20,664 nucleotides of DNA from JAFGOY01 sp034430335 (GTDB taxonomy: Bacteria > Chloroflexota > Anaerolineae > Aggregatilineales > UBA3940): positions 1-20,664 of the forward strand of contig DAOUES010000438.1 in the NCBI GenBank assembly GCA_034430335.1. The letters are read 5' to 3'. Both the position numbers and the translations under genes were made by a program. Shown piece after piece: positions 6,441 through 13,794 of the stretch; the first letter of the stretch is position 1, and every line of letters begins with the position of its first letter. Below the pieces are notes generated by a model, which did no database searches, had not been told where the DNA came from, and saw only the letters and a program-made list of their open reading frames with translations.

Positions 6441-7388
6441 TCAGGCGTTGGCGAGCGCCTCCACGCCTTCCGGTGAATCGACGACGTGCCCGGCAGCCTG
6501 CCGGTCGATGCGTTTGAGCAGCCCGGTCAGCACGTTCTTGCTGCCCAGCTCGACGAAATCAGTGATCCCGCCTGCCAGCATGAACCGTACGCTGTCCGTC
6601 CAACGCACCGCCGAAGTCAACTGTGCGCTGAGTTCGGCGCGGATATCCCCGACTGTAGGCAGCGATTTCGCCTGGGTATTCCCCACAACATAGACTCCCG
6701 GTGCGGTGAAGTCTGTTTCTTGCAGCGCTTTGTCGAACTCGGCCTGCGCCTTTGCCATTAATGGCGTGTGGCAGGCAATGCTGACCGCCAGCCGGATCGC
6801 CCGCCGCGCGCCCTGCGAAGCGGCTTCTTCGATGGCGCGTTCGAGTGTCGAGTCGTCCCCGGCGATCACCACCTGTCCGGGGCAGTTGTCGTTAGCCACG
6901 ACGACCGTGCCCCCGGTTTCCGCCTCGCACGCCGCGCAGATTTTGCCGATCTGCTCGATTTCCAACCCCAGGATCGCGGCCATTCCGCCGGGGCTGTCGG
7001 CTCCCGCGTCACGCATCAACTCCCCGCGCAGGCTTACCAGTCTGAGGCCATCCTCGAACCGCATCGACCCGGCAGCGGTCAGCGCGGTAAATTCGCCGAG
7101 GCTGTGACCGGCAGTATAGGCCGGGATGCAGTTGTCGCCCAGGAGTTCCTGCACGGTACGAAAGGCCGCGATCCCGGCAGTGTACAGCGCAGGCTGCGTG
7201 TATTCCGTCAGTGAGAGCTTATCCTCCGGGCCATCAAAGCACAGTTCGGACAGCCTGAACCCCAGGATATCGTCCGCCTCGTCGAATGTCTCTTTTGCGG
7301 CTGGATAGGCATCTGCCAGTGCCCGGCCCATTCCGACTCCCTGCGACCCCTGTCCGGGGAAGACGAAAGCGGTTGTCGCCATTTCCAT
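6441..7388 (-). CDS. fabD: Malonyl-CoA:ACP transacylase FabD
   Basis: FabD moves malonyl from CoA to ACP to feed fatty acid elongation. The 315-residue protein contains FPGQGSQGVGMG (~10-21, oxyanion loop), the nucleophile elbow GHSLGE (Ser96), Arg121 in SLRGELM, which binds the malonyl carboxylate, and His207 in ACHTPLM, completing the Ser-His pair; ELGSKNVLTGLL closes the fold. Length is normal. The start at 7388 (MEMATTAFVFPGQG) has AAAGGA 9 nt upstream. A longer frame to 7418 adds ten residues without a better site. rpmF upstream ends in a terminator, so fabD needs readthrough or a promoter in 7389-7467 that I could not identify. The epimerase-ClpN gene follows after 17 nt. Confidence 0.97.
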   Translation of the reverse strand: MEMATTAFVFPGQGSQGVGMGRALADAYPAAKETFDEADDILGFRLSELCFDGPEDKLSLTEYTQPALYTAGIAAFRTVQELLGDNCIPAYTAGHSLGEFTALTAAGSMRFEDGLRLVSLRGELMRDAGADSPGGMAAILGLEIEQIGKICAACEAETGGTVVVANDNCPGQVVIAGDDSTLERAIEEAASQGARRAIRLAVSIACHTPLMAKAQAEFDKALQETDFTAPGVYVVGNTQAKSLPTVGDIRAELSAQLTSAVRWTDSVRFMLAGGITDFVELGSKNVLTGLLKRIDRQAAGHVVDSPEGVEALANA

Positions 7389-7467
7389 GTTGATCGATCC
7401 TTTCGATGCGCGTTCCACGTTGATCGCAAATCATTGGGGGCCGGTCGCCATAGAGCCACACAGGGAT

Positions 7468-7502
7468 AAAAAAAGACCGCGCCCCTTATTCAGAACACGG
7501 CC
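7468..7502 (-). terminator. Intrinsic terminator after rpmF
   Basis: On the minus strand GGCCGTG (7502-7496) pairs with CGCGGTC (7481-7475) through seven pairs, two of them G-U, around a 14-nt loop, followed by seven Ts (7474-7468). It lies 23 nt beyond the rpmF stop. Confidence 0.65.
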
Positions 7503-7525
7503 TGCCCGATCACGATGCGATCGTT

Positions 7526-7708
7526 TTATACTTCCTTCTCGACGATTTCACGTCCCCGGTAATGTCCACATTCTGGGCAGACGACATGCGGGCGCTTCAT
7601 GGCACCGCAGTGGTCGCACTCGATGAGTGCAACGGGGCTTAATTTGTCGTGGAGGCGGCGTCGGTCTCGTCGACCTTTCGATATTTTTCGTTTTGGTAGT
7701 GCACCCAT
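7526..7708 (-). CDS. rpmF: 50S ribosomal protein L32 (zinc-binding form)
   Basis: The 60-residue basic protein starts MGALPKRKISKGRRDRRR and has the zinc ribbon CDHCG (Cys31, Cys34) and CPECG (Cys44, Cys47), then YRGREIV, all typical of L32. It is the four-cysteine (C+) form, as is L28 at 16003, so this organism spends zinc on both proteins. The ATG has AGGAG about 8 nt upstream. rpmF next to fab genes is a common bacterial arrangement (rpmF-plsX-fab in Escherichia coli); here plsX is missing between them. It has its own strong promoter and terminator, forming a monocistronic unit. Confidence 0.97.
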   Translation of the reverse strand: MGALPKRKISKGRRDRRRLHDKLSPVALIECDHCGAMKRPHVVCPECGHYRGREIVEKEV

Positions 7709-7773
7709 ACCGTCTACTCCTGACAGAGATTAAAATTAATGAATGCGTCCCATACTGCCAGACGCAGACGGAG

Positions 7774-7802
7774 ATTATACCGGGCAACTGTCGTCTGTTC
7801 AA
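7774..7802 (-). promoter_or_regulatory. Strong sigma-70-type promoter for rpmF
   Basis: On the minus strand TTGAAC (7802-7797), a 17-nt spacer and a perfect TATAAT (7779-7774). It lies between the coiled-coil gene stop at 7830 and rpmF and gives a leader of about 60 nt. It is the best promoter match in the window. Confidence 0.75.
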
Positions 7803-7829
7803 GCGTCCCGGCGGGCAAAAACGCCTGGA

Positions 7830-8393
7830 CTAATCGCGGCGTGTCGATATCCGCTCGATTTGCATCGGTTCGTCTGACGTAACCAGCGTCGAAGGCGTCT
7901 GGATGTCGTTTTGTGTGCTGGCCGATACATGGCGCGGCTGGTGCTGAGACTGTTTTTCGGCAACATGCCCGATGCCGTTGCGGACGACGTTCAGCGTCCT
8001 CATGAGCGCATCTTCGAGGTCGGACAGCACATCGACCACGTAAGTGTCGGCATCCGTGCGAATCATATTCGCTTCCTGGCGGCTCTGGTCGACGATGCTT
8101 TCCGCCCTGGCCTGGGCAGCCTGGGTGATACTGTCACGCTGGATCAGGGTCTCGCTTTTCTCGCGGGCAAGCTCCCTGATGCGGGCGGCCTCTTCGTTGG
8201 CCTGGGCCATGACCCGGTCCCGTTCACGAATCACGCGCTTGGCCTTCTCGATCTCCTCCGGTATCGAAATGCGCATCTGGTCGATCAACGCCAGCGCACG
8301 CTGCTCGTCGACCAGCGTAAACGATGTAAACGGAACGTGGCGGCCACTGTTCAGAAGTTCTTCCAGCCTGTCCACTAAGTGTTGTATATCCAA
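7830..8393 (-). CDS. DivIVA-like / coiled-coil protein next to coaD
   Basis: The 187-residue product opens with MDIQHLVDRLEELLNSGRHVPFT, a pattern seen in the SepIVA/DivIVA-like coiled-coil group. A long charged helix follows (~40-125), with heptad-like spacing and many A, E, R and Q residues (EEAARIRELAREKSETLIQRD...QARAESIVDQSRQEANMI). A final helix VVDVLSDLEDALMRTLNVVRNGIG and a low-complexity tail complete it. There is no membrane segment. DivIVA relatives organise cell-wall growth or division, and a structural role is inferred here. The start is TTG at 8393: a perfect AGGAGG sits exactly 6 nt upstream (8400-8405), inside what would be codons 2-3 of a longer ATG start at 8408. It follows coaD by 49 nt. 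It could also be mistaken for an ATP synthase b subunit. Confidence 0.72.
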   Translation of the reverse strand: MDIQHLVDRLEELLNSGRHVPFTSFTLVDEQRALALIDQMRISIPEEIEKAKRVIRERDRVMAQANEEAARIRELAREKSETLIQRDSITQAAQARAESIVDQSRQEANMIRTDADTYVVDVLSDLEDALMRTLNVVRNGIGHVAEKQSQHQPRHVSASTQNDIQTPSTLVTSDEPMQIERISTRRD

Positions 8394-8430
8394 GGCTCGC
8401 CTCCTCATTTGCCCAAGGTCACAGTATCAC

Positions 8431-8439
8431 AGTATACCA
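8431..8439 (-). promoter_or_regulatory. Candidate extended -10 promoter for the coiled-coil gene
   Basis: On the minus strand TGGTATACT lies about 38 nt upstream of the TTG start. No good -35 exists at 16-18 nt, as is tolerated for extended -10 sites. A direct repeat CACAGTAT-CACAGTAT (plus strand 8420-8435) overlaps it and might be a regulator half-site pair. Confidence 0.4.
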
Positions 8440-8442
8440 GAG

Positions 8443-8973
8443 TTAATCACGCAGCGATACCATGTCTACTGACCCAGGAGCATCATCGCCTAAATTGCTA
8501 AAATGCGCAAGCAGGGCTGTTTCGACCGCCGGGGGCACCATCCCGCTGATGTCGCCTCCCAGGGAGGCGATCTCGCGGATCGTGCTGCTCGATAAGTGCA
8601 TATGCTGCTCGCTGGCTATCAGGCAGACTGTTTCGATCTCCGGTGCCAGCCGGTTGTTTGCCAGGGCCATACGGAATTCTAGCTCAAAGTCGGAAAAAAC
8701 ACGCAGTCCACGTATGATCGTGTAGGCTCCAACTGTCCGGGCGAAATCAACCGTCAGTCCCGAATAGCTGGTTATCTGAATATTTTCGACATCTTTTAGC
8801 GATTCTATTGTGAGTTCGACACGCAGTTCGACCGGGAACAGGAGGTTTTTCAAGGGCCGGTCGTATACAGCCACGATCAGTTCGTCGAACAGTTTGCTCC
8901 CCCGTGTTGCGATGTCAACATGGCCGAAGTGAATCGGGTCGAATGTGGCCGGAAAGATCGCGCGTCGTATCAC
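8443..8973 (-). CDS. coaD: Phosphopantetheine adenylyltransferase CoaD
   Basis: CoaD adenylates 4'-phosphopantetheine to dephospho-CoA, the penultimate step of CoA synthesis. The 176-residue protein has the nucleotidyltransferase signatures: TFDPIHFGHVDI (~10-21, with the HxGH motif), YDRPLKN, IIRGLRVFSDFELEFRMALANNRL (~87-110) and LSSSTIREIASLGGDI (~127-142). It runs slightly past the usual ~160 residues, the extra part being a polar C-terminal tail. The start is GTG at 8973 with GGAG 8 nt upstream. It lies 116 nt downstream of recG and 49 nt upstream of the coiled-coil gene, and supplies CoA for the fatty acid genes farther along. Confidence 0.97.
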   Translation of the reverse strand: MIRRAIFPATFDPIHFGHVDIATRGSKLFDELIVAVYDRPLKNLLFPVELRVELTIESLKDVENIQITSYSGLTVDFARTVGAYTIIRGLRVFSDFELEFRMALANNRLAPEIETVCLIASEQHMHLSSSTIREIASLGGDISGMVPPAVETALLAHFSNLGDDAPGSVDMVSLRD

Positions 8974-9089
8974 AGACTATCTCCAGGTTGTATCGGTTTA
9001 CCGTATGTGTCTTGCTGCTTGGTGTCTGCACGAAAATCGACGACTTGCTTTATGTCCAGAGTTCGCGAAGCGAATTTAGGATAAAGGTG

Positions 9090-11666
9090 CTAACTCACAT
9101 CGCCGATTTCGATACTGGACATAGCGTCACCGACCTGCTGCGCGAGCAACCCGTGTTCCGGCTGTTCCAGCAGCGGGTCCTGTTCGTAGATCGTCCAGGC
9201 TTCGCGCTGAACCTGCTCCACCAGCCGCATATCCATGAACGGTGTCAGGTCTATCCCGGAAACCCCACTCTGCTGGGTGCCCAGGAGATCGCCCGCCCCA
9301 CGCATCTGCCAGTCGATTTCGGCCAGTTTGAACCCGTCGGTTGTTTCTTCTACGGCCTTCAGCCGTTCGTCTACGTCGATAAAGTTCTGATCCGAAACAA
9401 GCAGGCAGTAGCCCTGACCGTCACCCCGGCCAACCCTACCCCGCAACTGGTGAAGCTGCGCCAGCCCGAACCGGTTCGCATTCTCGATCAGGATCACCGA
9501 CGCATTCGGAACGTCGATCCCCACTTCGATCACGGTCGTGCTGACCAGGATTTGCGTTTCGCCCCGGTAGAAAGCTGCCATCGACGCTTCTTTCTCGTCA
9601 GGATTCATTCTGCCATGAGCCAGCCCAACGGACAAATCGGGGAAAACGTCGTTTTGCAGCCGTTCGTATTCCGACACGGCTGACCGCGCGTCGAGTTCGT
9701 CGCTGTCCGCCACCAGCGGGCAGATGATATACGCCTGGTAGCCCTGCTCGATCTGCGCCCGGATGAAGCTGTAAGCCCGTTCTCGCTCCTTCGCCTGGAG
9801 GATGCGGGTTTGAACCGGCGTACGGCCCGGCGGCATCTCGTCAATGGTCGTCAGGTCTAAATCGGCATGCACAGTCAGCGCCAGCGTTCGCGGAATCGGG
9901 GTGGCCGTCATCACCAGCAGGTGCGGATTGCCATCGCCGGCTTTGTCGCGCAGCGCCCCGCGCTGCATCGTGCCGAACCGGTGCTGCTCATCGATGATCG
10001 CCAGCCCCAGCCTGTTGAAAGCCAATCCGGGTTGGATCAGCGCGTGCGTGCCGACCACCACCTGGATGCTGCCGTCGACCAGTCCGTTGTACACTGCTTC
10101 ACGCTCGATTGCGCTGATATGGCTGGTGAGCAGGGCTATCGAGTGCCCCTCCAGTACAGGACTGAGCAGCACCGACAGGCTCGCGTAATGCTGTTCGGCC
10201 AGCAGGCTGGTCGGTGCCATGATCGCGGCCTGTGCCCCGTTCGTACAGGCGATTGCCGCCGCCACTGCCGCGACGACCGTTTTCCCGCTGCCCACGTCGC
10301 CTTGCAGGAGCCGGTTCATCGGCGTGCCGGAGGCAAGGTCGCGCCGTATCTCCCCGATCGCTCTCTGCTGTGCGCCGGTCAGGTCGTAGGGCAGCGTCGC
10401 CAAAAATTGATCGATCCACTCGTCCGAAACGTTCAGCGGCAGGCCGGGCTGAGATTGCCACTCGTAGCGCCTTTGCAGCATCGCAAGCTGCAATATCATC
10501 AACTGGTCGAAGGCCAGCCTGAGTAAAGCCGATTCCTTGTCTTCCAGGCTGTCCGGGAAGTGTGCCTGTGCGATTGCGTCCCCGTAATCCATCAGGTCGG
10601 CGCGTTCGCGCAGGTCGAGCGGCAGCGGATCGGGAAGCCGGGGTGCCCACCGGTCGACGACCTCTTTGGCGAGGCGGCGCATCACTTTGCCGCTCAGTCC
10701 TTTTGTCAGCGGGTACACCGGCACGATTCGCCCGGCATGCAGCGATTCCCGGTCGATGGGTTCCATCTCCGGTGAATTCATCACCAGTCGGCCAAGATAC
10801 TGCTCGGTCTTTCCGCTGACGACCACCATCTCCCCGTCGGTCAGTTGTTTCTCGATCCAGGGCTGGTTGAACCAGTTCAGCCGCAGGTAGCCGCTTCCGT
10901 CGCCGATGTAGGCTTCCACGCGGGTGCCGCCGCTTTTCATGGTGTGTGCCTTGATCCGCTCCATCATGCCGATGACAGTCACCACCTCGCCGGGTTCCAG
11001 GTGGTTGATCGTCTTTAGCTTGCTGTAATCGTCATAGCGACGCGGGAGGTTGAACAACAGGTCGTGTACGGTGTGTAACCCAAGCTGATCGAGCTGCCCG
11101 GCTCTCGTATCCCCGACCCCGTCGACGCTTATTGCCGGTGCGGCCAATCCTTCGAAGTCTTCTGCTGCCGGTTGAGTTTGTTTCCAGGCATACCCCCGGC
11201 GCTCTCTCACCGACTGTCCATCGGCTGCCGGTGGCCTCTCTTCGACTTCTTCGGCGAAAACCGGCTCGTCGATCTCTTCTTCTTCCAGTTCGTCTTCCTG
11301 CTCGTCTATCAGGCCGATGCCAACATCTTCGATCCCGCCGGCTGATTCTGGCGGCTGTGCAGGCAGTGTGGGGAGTTGTCCCCCTGTTTCCTCGTCGTCG
11401 CTCAGTTCGATCTGGCCCGTCGCCATTGCGATGATCTCTTCGACGATGGCTGGCCGATCATCGGCAGGGCTTTGTTCGTAGTCGCGCAGTTGATCGGTGA
11501 TTTTGTCGACGAGTGCGTGGTGCTCCTCGGTTCGCGCCTGGCTGTGTGCTTCCTTCGACCAGTGATAGGCAAACCGCGCAAAGCCACCGATTACGGCTCT
11601 ATTCTGGTAGCCCTTTTTCTGTTCCAGTTGAAGGATTTTAATTAGCGTTTGCAGTGATGATGCCAT
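9090..11666 (-). CDS. recG: ATP-dependent DNA helicase RecG with long acidic N-terminal extension
   Basis: RecG remodels stalled replication forks and branched DNA. The 858-residue protein has the wedge/OB domain (~180-330, GVGDTRAGQLDQLGLHTVHDLLFNLPRRYDDY...), Walker A GDVGSGKT (~456-463), the DEQH box (~559-562, DEQHRFG), TATPIPRTLAL (~587-597), motif VI QLRGRVGR (~740-747) and the C-terminal MRGAGDLLGTQQSG. It is about 165 residues longer than the 693-residue Escherichia coli RecG; the extra N-terminus has a helical head (~1-90) and a very acidic linker (~88-145, including EDELEEEEIDE). The ATG at 11666 has only a weak ribosome site (GGGATAG). Large plus-strand frames inside it are antisense shadows. 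Confidence 0.97.
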   Translation of the reverse strand: MASSLQTLIKILQLEQKKGYQNRAVIGGFARFAYHWSKEAHSQARTEEHHALVDKITDQLRDYEQSPADDRPAIVEEIIAMATGQIELSDDEETGGQLPTLPAQPPESAGGIEDVGIGLIDEQEDELEEEEIDEPVFAEEVEERPPAADGQSVRERRGYAWKQTQPAAEDFEGLAAPAISVDGVGDTRAGQLDQLGLHTVHDLLFNLPRRYDDYSKLKTINHLEPGEVVTVIGMMERIKAHTMKSGGTRVEAYIGDGSGYLRLNWFNQPWIEKQLTDGEMVVVSGKTEQYLGRLVMNSPEMEPIDRESLHAGRIVPVYPLTKGLSGKVMRRLAKEVVDRWAPRLPDPLPLDLRERADLMDYGDAIAQAHFPDSLEDKESALLRLAFDQLMILQLAMLQRRYEWQSQPGLPLNVSDEWIDQFLATLPYDLTGAQQRAIGEIRRDLASGTPMNRLLQGDVGSGKTVVAAVAAAIACTNGAQAAIMAPTSLLAEQHYASLSVLLSPVLEGHSIALLTSHISAIEREAVYNGLVDGSIQVVVGTHALIQPGLAFNRLGLAIIDEQHRFGTMQRGALRDKAGDGNPHLLVMTATPIPRTLALTVHADLDLTTIDEMPPGRTPVQTRILQAKERERAYSFIRAQIEQGYQAYIICPLVADSDELDARSAVSEYERLQNDVFPDLSVGLAHGRMNPDEKEASMAAFYRGETQILVSTTVIEVGIDVPNASVILIENANRFGLAQLHQLRGRVGRGDGQGYCLLVSDQNFIDVDERLKAVEETTDGFKLAEIDWQMRGAGDLLGTQQSGVSGIDLTPFMDMRLVEQVQREAWTIYEQDPLLEQPEHGLLAQQVGDAMSSIEIGDVS

Positions 11667-11726
11667 AAAGCTTTCTATCCCGCTGCCTGGGATGTGTAAA
11701 GATGAATTTCAACGATTACCGGTAAG

Positions 11727-11880
11727 CCCAAATTTTCAACACTTTACTTGATGGTTCGCAAATCATGATCCTGTCTTGCAGGGGCGACCCTTGTGGTCGC
11801 CCAGGCAACTGGAAAACCAGTTGCCTGTCGCCGCAGGCGACGTATTGATTTTAGCCCGGCGCTTCAGCACCGGGAATATA
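11727..11880. repeat. Intergenic palindromic repeat element, copy 1 (long form)
   Basis: It begins with a 64-nt head that aligns without gaps to 17915-17978 (shared core CACTTTAC, then TG-TGG and CTTGCAG). It ends in the hairpin CCCGG(C/T)GC-TTCA-GC(A/G)CCGGG, here 11855-11874, again shared with copy 2. Between them this copy has three back-to-back perfect stem-loops: GGGCGACC-CTTGT-GGTCGCCC (11782-11802), AGGCAACTGG-AAAA-CCAGTTGCCT (11803-11826) and GTCGCC-GCA-GGCGAC (11827-11841). There is no coding frame, so it looks like a REP- or MITE-like dispersed element. It fills the gap between recG and the degV pair. Confidence 0.7.
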
Positions 11881-11885
11881 AACCC

Positions 11886-12740
11886 CTACCGCCTTCGTTT
11901 CGATATCGCCGCGATCCCGACCGCCCCAGGGCCGACATGCGTTCCGATCACCGTTGTAACGTCGGTGATCAGCGCCAGGTTTGGATTGGGTAAGACACTT
12001 TTCACGCGATCTAATAAATCCTGTGCGCCCTCGACTGTGTTGCTATGCATGACTGCCAGTTTTTCGATTGGGGTAAGCAGCTTTACTTTTTCACTCAGCG
12101 TATTGACCGCCCGTGACCAGGTTCGAACCCTGGCGACGGATGTCACGATCCCTTCCCGGAGTTCGACTATCGGCTTGATGTTCAACAGGTTCGTCAATCC
12201 GGCCTGGATCATGTTGATCCGCCCGCTCTTGCCCAGGAATTCTACGGTATTCAGCAGGGCAAACACGTTGACTCGATCTAACGCGCTCCGTATTGATGCG
12301 ATCACCCCTTCCAGCGGTTCCTTGAGGTTGATCGCATCCAGGGCCGCTATCACTGCCCAGCCCAGCCCCATGCTGAGTTGTCCGCTGTCGATCAGGTGGA
12401 TGCGATCCGGCGCGATCTCCTGCGCCGCCAGCCGCGCCGAATTGTAGATGCCGCTCAGTTGGCTGGCCGCGTGGATCGAAACCACGTGATCGGCGTTCTG
12501 GAGTGCATTCTCGTATGCATCGAGGAATGCCGCCGGGCTTGGCGCTGAGGTCGTCGGGAGTTGTGGTAGTCGTGGAAGCAGTTCGTAGAATCTCTGCCGT
12601 GACAACTCGACGCCGTCCTGCATCGTCTGCTCGCCGACGGTGATCAATGCCGGTACGACGTACAGGTTGTCACGGTTCAATGCCTCGCCGGGAATATCGC
12701 ATGTGCTGTCGGTTACGATTGATATCATGGTGTTGTTCAC
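11886..12740 (-). CDS. fakB: DegV family fatty-acid-binding protein (FakB-like)
   Basis: DegV/FakB proteins bind one fatty acid and present it to the kinase FakA, which makes acyl-phosphate for phospholipid synthesis. The 284-residue protein keeps the binding signatures: VTDSTCDIP (~9-17), TTSAPSPAAF (~63-72, with the TS pair near the carboxylate), HAASQLSGIYNSA (~90-102) and the TVEFLGKSGRI loop. The start is GTG at 12740 in a GTGA overlap with the upstream paralogue's stop, suggesting coupled translation; ATG four codons on is the alternative. fakA lies upstream in the same direction but behind a terminator. The C-terminus runs to 11 nt from the palindromic repeat, which would form the 3' end of its mRNA. 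Confidence 0.9.
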   Translation of the reverse strand: MNNTMISIVTDSTCDIPGEALNRDNLYVVPALITVGEQTMQDGVELSRQRFYELLPRLPQLPTTSAPSPAAFLDAYENALQNADHVVSIHAASQLSGIYNSARLAAQEIAPDRIHLIDSGQLSMGLGWAVIAALDAINLKEPLEGVIASIRSALDRVNVFALLNTVEFLGKSGRINMIQAGLTNLLNIKPIVELREGIVTSVARVRTWSRAVNTLSEKVKLLTPIEKLAVMHSNTVEGAQDLLDRVKSVLPNPNLALITDVTTVIGTHVGPGAVGIAAISKRRR

Positions 12741-13630
12741 ATCTCAGGATTACTGTGCAGGTGCTCGATATTATCCCGTCCGGTTCCTTCAAGGATCGCC
12801 ATTCCCATACATTCTGGTCCCAGCCGGGCCGCCAGCAGTGGGTCGAGCAGCATCACCGGTGCCTGCATCCGTGCGAACTCCAGCGCAAGCCGATCTTGCA
12901 GCATGCGGGTCATTTCGGTGATGCGGCGTGTCCCCTGTAATATACACAAACGTTCGATGTGCGTAAACTCGCAGACAAACTCCATCATTTTGTCGATTGC
13001 CCGCAGGTGAGTCCGGGCTTTCTCCATCGTGATCAGCGTACCGTCCTCGATGGTGAGCAGCGGCTTGATTTCTAACATCGCGCCCAGGATAGACTGAGTC
13101 TGCTCGATTAGCCCTGCCTTTTGTATTGAGTCTAACTTGTTCACGTAAAAGACGCTATATAACCTTGGTACGATGCCTCTCGCTAGGTGTACCACCGTTT
13201 CGAGTGGCTGGTTGGCCTGTGCCGCCGCCGCCGTCGCTTCGACCAGGTAACCCAGGCAGGCCGATGTCGTCCGTGAGTCGATGACGGTGATCTCACAGCG
13301 CCCCAGCAAACCGGATCGTGCCGTCTGTGCGTGGGCAAAGGTATCGGAGAAATTTTGTGAGTGGACGACCACCAGCATTTGATCGGTCGTTCGGCTCAGG
13401 TCTTCATAGATTTCCCCGAAGGCTTCGACCGATGGCGAAATCACTTCAGGCGGTTCCATTCCCGCCCGCAGGCGTTCCAGTATCGCCTGTGAATCGATAT
13501 CGGAGTCTTCTTCCCAGGTTTCCTTGCCGAAACGGATCAGGTTCGGTACGACCGTAATGTTTAGCTGCTTGACCGCGTGCGGGTTTTCAAAGCGCGCGTT
13601 GCTGTCTGTGATGACCCGAACTTTTGCCAA
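12737..13630 (-). CDS. Diverged DegV family protein
   Basis: The 297-residue protein is DegV-like throughout: VRVITDSNARF (~4-14), VVPNLIRFGKETW, ISPSVEAFGEIYEDL (~64-78), VVVHSQNFSDTF (~87-98), a YVNKLDSIQKAGLI loop and a C-terminal PVMLLDPLLAARLGPECMGMAIL segment. Compared with the downstream paralogue, residues expected to hold the lipid carboxylate differ: the TTS triplet reads EVIS, SQLSG reads QNFSD, and the GKSGRI loop reads QKAGLI. It may therefore bind another ligand, or nothing. The start is TTG at 13630, with GGAGG 5 nt upstream; TTG at 13642 is the longer option. It overlaps the next degV by 4 nt. Confidence 0.85.
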   Translation of the reverse strand: MAKVRVITDSNARFENPHAVKQLNITVVPNLIRFGKETWEEDSDIDSQAILERLRAGMEPPEVISPSVEAFGEIYEDLSRTTDQMLVVVHSQNFSDTFAHAQTARSGLLGRCEITVIDSRTTSACLGYLVEATAAAAQANQPLETVVHLARGIVPRLYSVFYVNKLDSIQKAGLIEQTQSILGAMLEIKPLLTIEDGTLITMEKARTHLRAIDKMMEFVCEFTHIERLCILQGTRRITEMTRMLQDRLALEFARMQAPVMLLDPLLAARLGPECMGMAILEGTGRDNIEHLHSNPEM

Positions 13631-13739
13631 ATCGCCCTCCAACCATAAAATCCTACCCGCGCATTCCCTTCAGCGGGCAGGTGTCGATAATTGATCAGTT
13701 GCCGAGGTTATCACAAGTGTAATGCTAGAGACTCAAACG

Positions 13740-13779
13740 AAAACCGGATGGCTGTCTGGAGTTGCCTCTTCCGGTTTTT
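13740..13779 (-). terminator. Stem-loop terminator after fakA
   Basis: AAAACCGGA (13740-13748) and TCCGGTTTT (13770-13778) form a perfect 9-bp stem about 16 nt past the fakA stop, with an inner GGC/GCC pair on the minus strand. The T-tract is short and forms the end of the stem, so strength is uncertain. The structure is symmetrical and could act in both directions. Confidence 0.6.
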
Positions 13780-13794
13780 GACTGGTTCCAGGTG

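Noticed and set aside
7908..8378. Plus-strand reading frame opposite the coiled-coil gene
   Set aside because: Shadow frame: the minus-strand gene has a perfect ribosome site and coherent coiled-coil pattern.
8904..9683. 259-codon plus-strand reading frame
   Set aside because: It lies antisense mostly to recG and partly to coaD, whose products are unmistakable; its sequence matches no family I recognise.
9867..10526. 219-codon plus-strand reading frame inside recG
   Set aside because: Antisense shadow of the RecG helicase core; composition is that of a complemented GC-rich gene.
11782..11841. CRISPR array or tRNA
   Set aside because: The stem-loops are three different adjacent palindromes rather than equal repeats with spacers, and no cloverleaf with an anticodon arm can be drawn.
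11775..11880. Intrinsic terminator of the degV pair
   Set aside because: The hairpins follow the degV stop closely but none is followed by a T-run on the minus strand; they are better explained as a dispersed repeat, though they may still end or protect the transcript.
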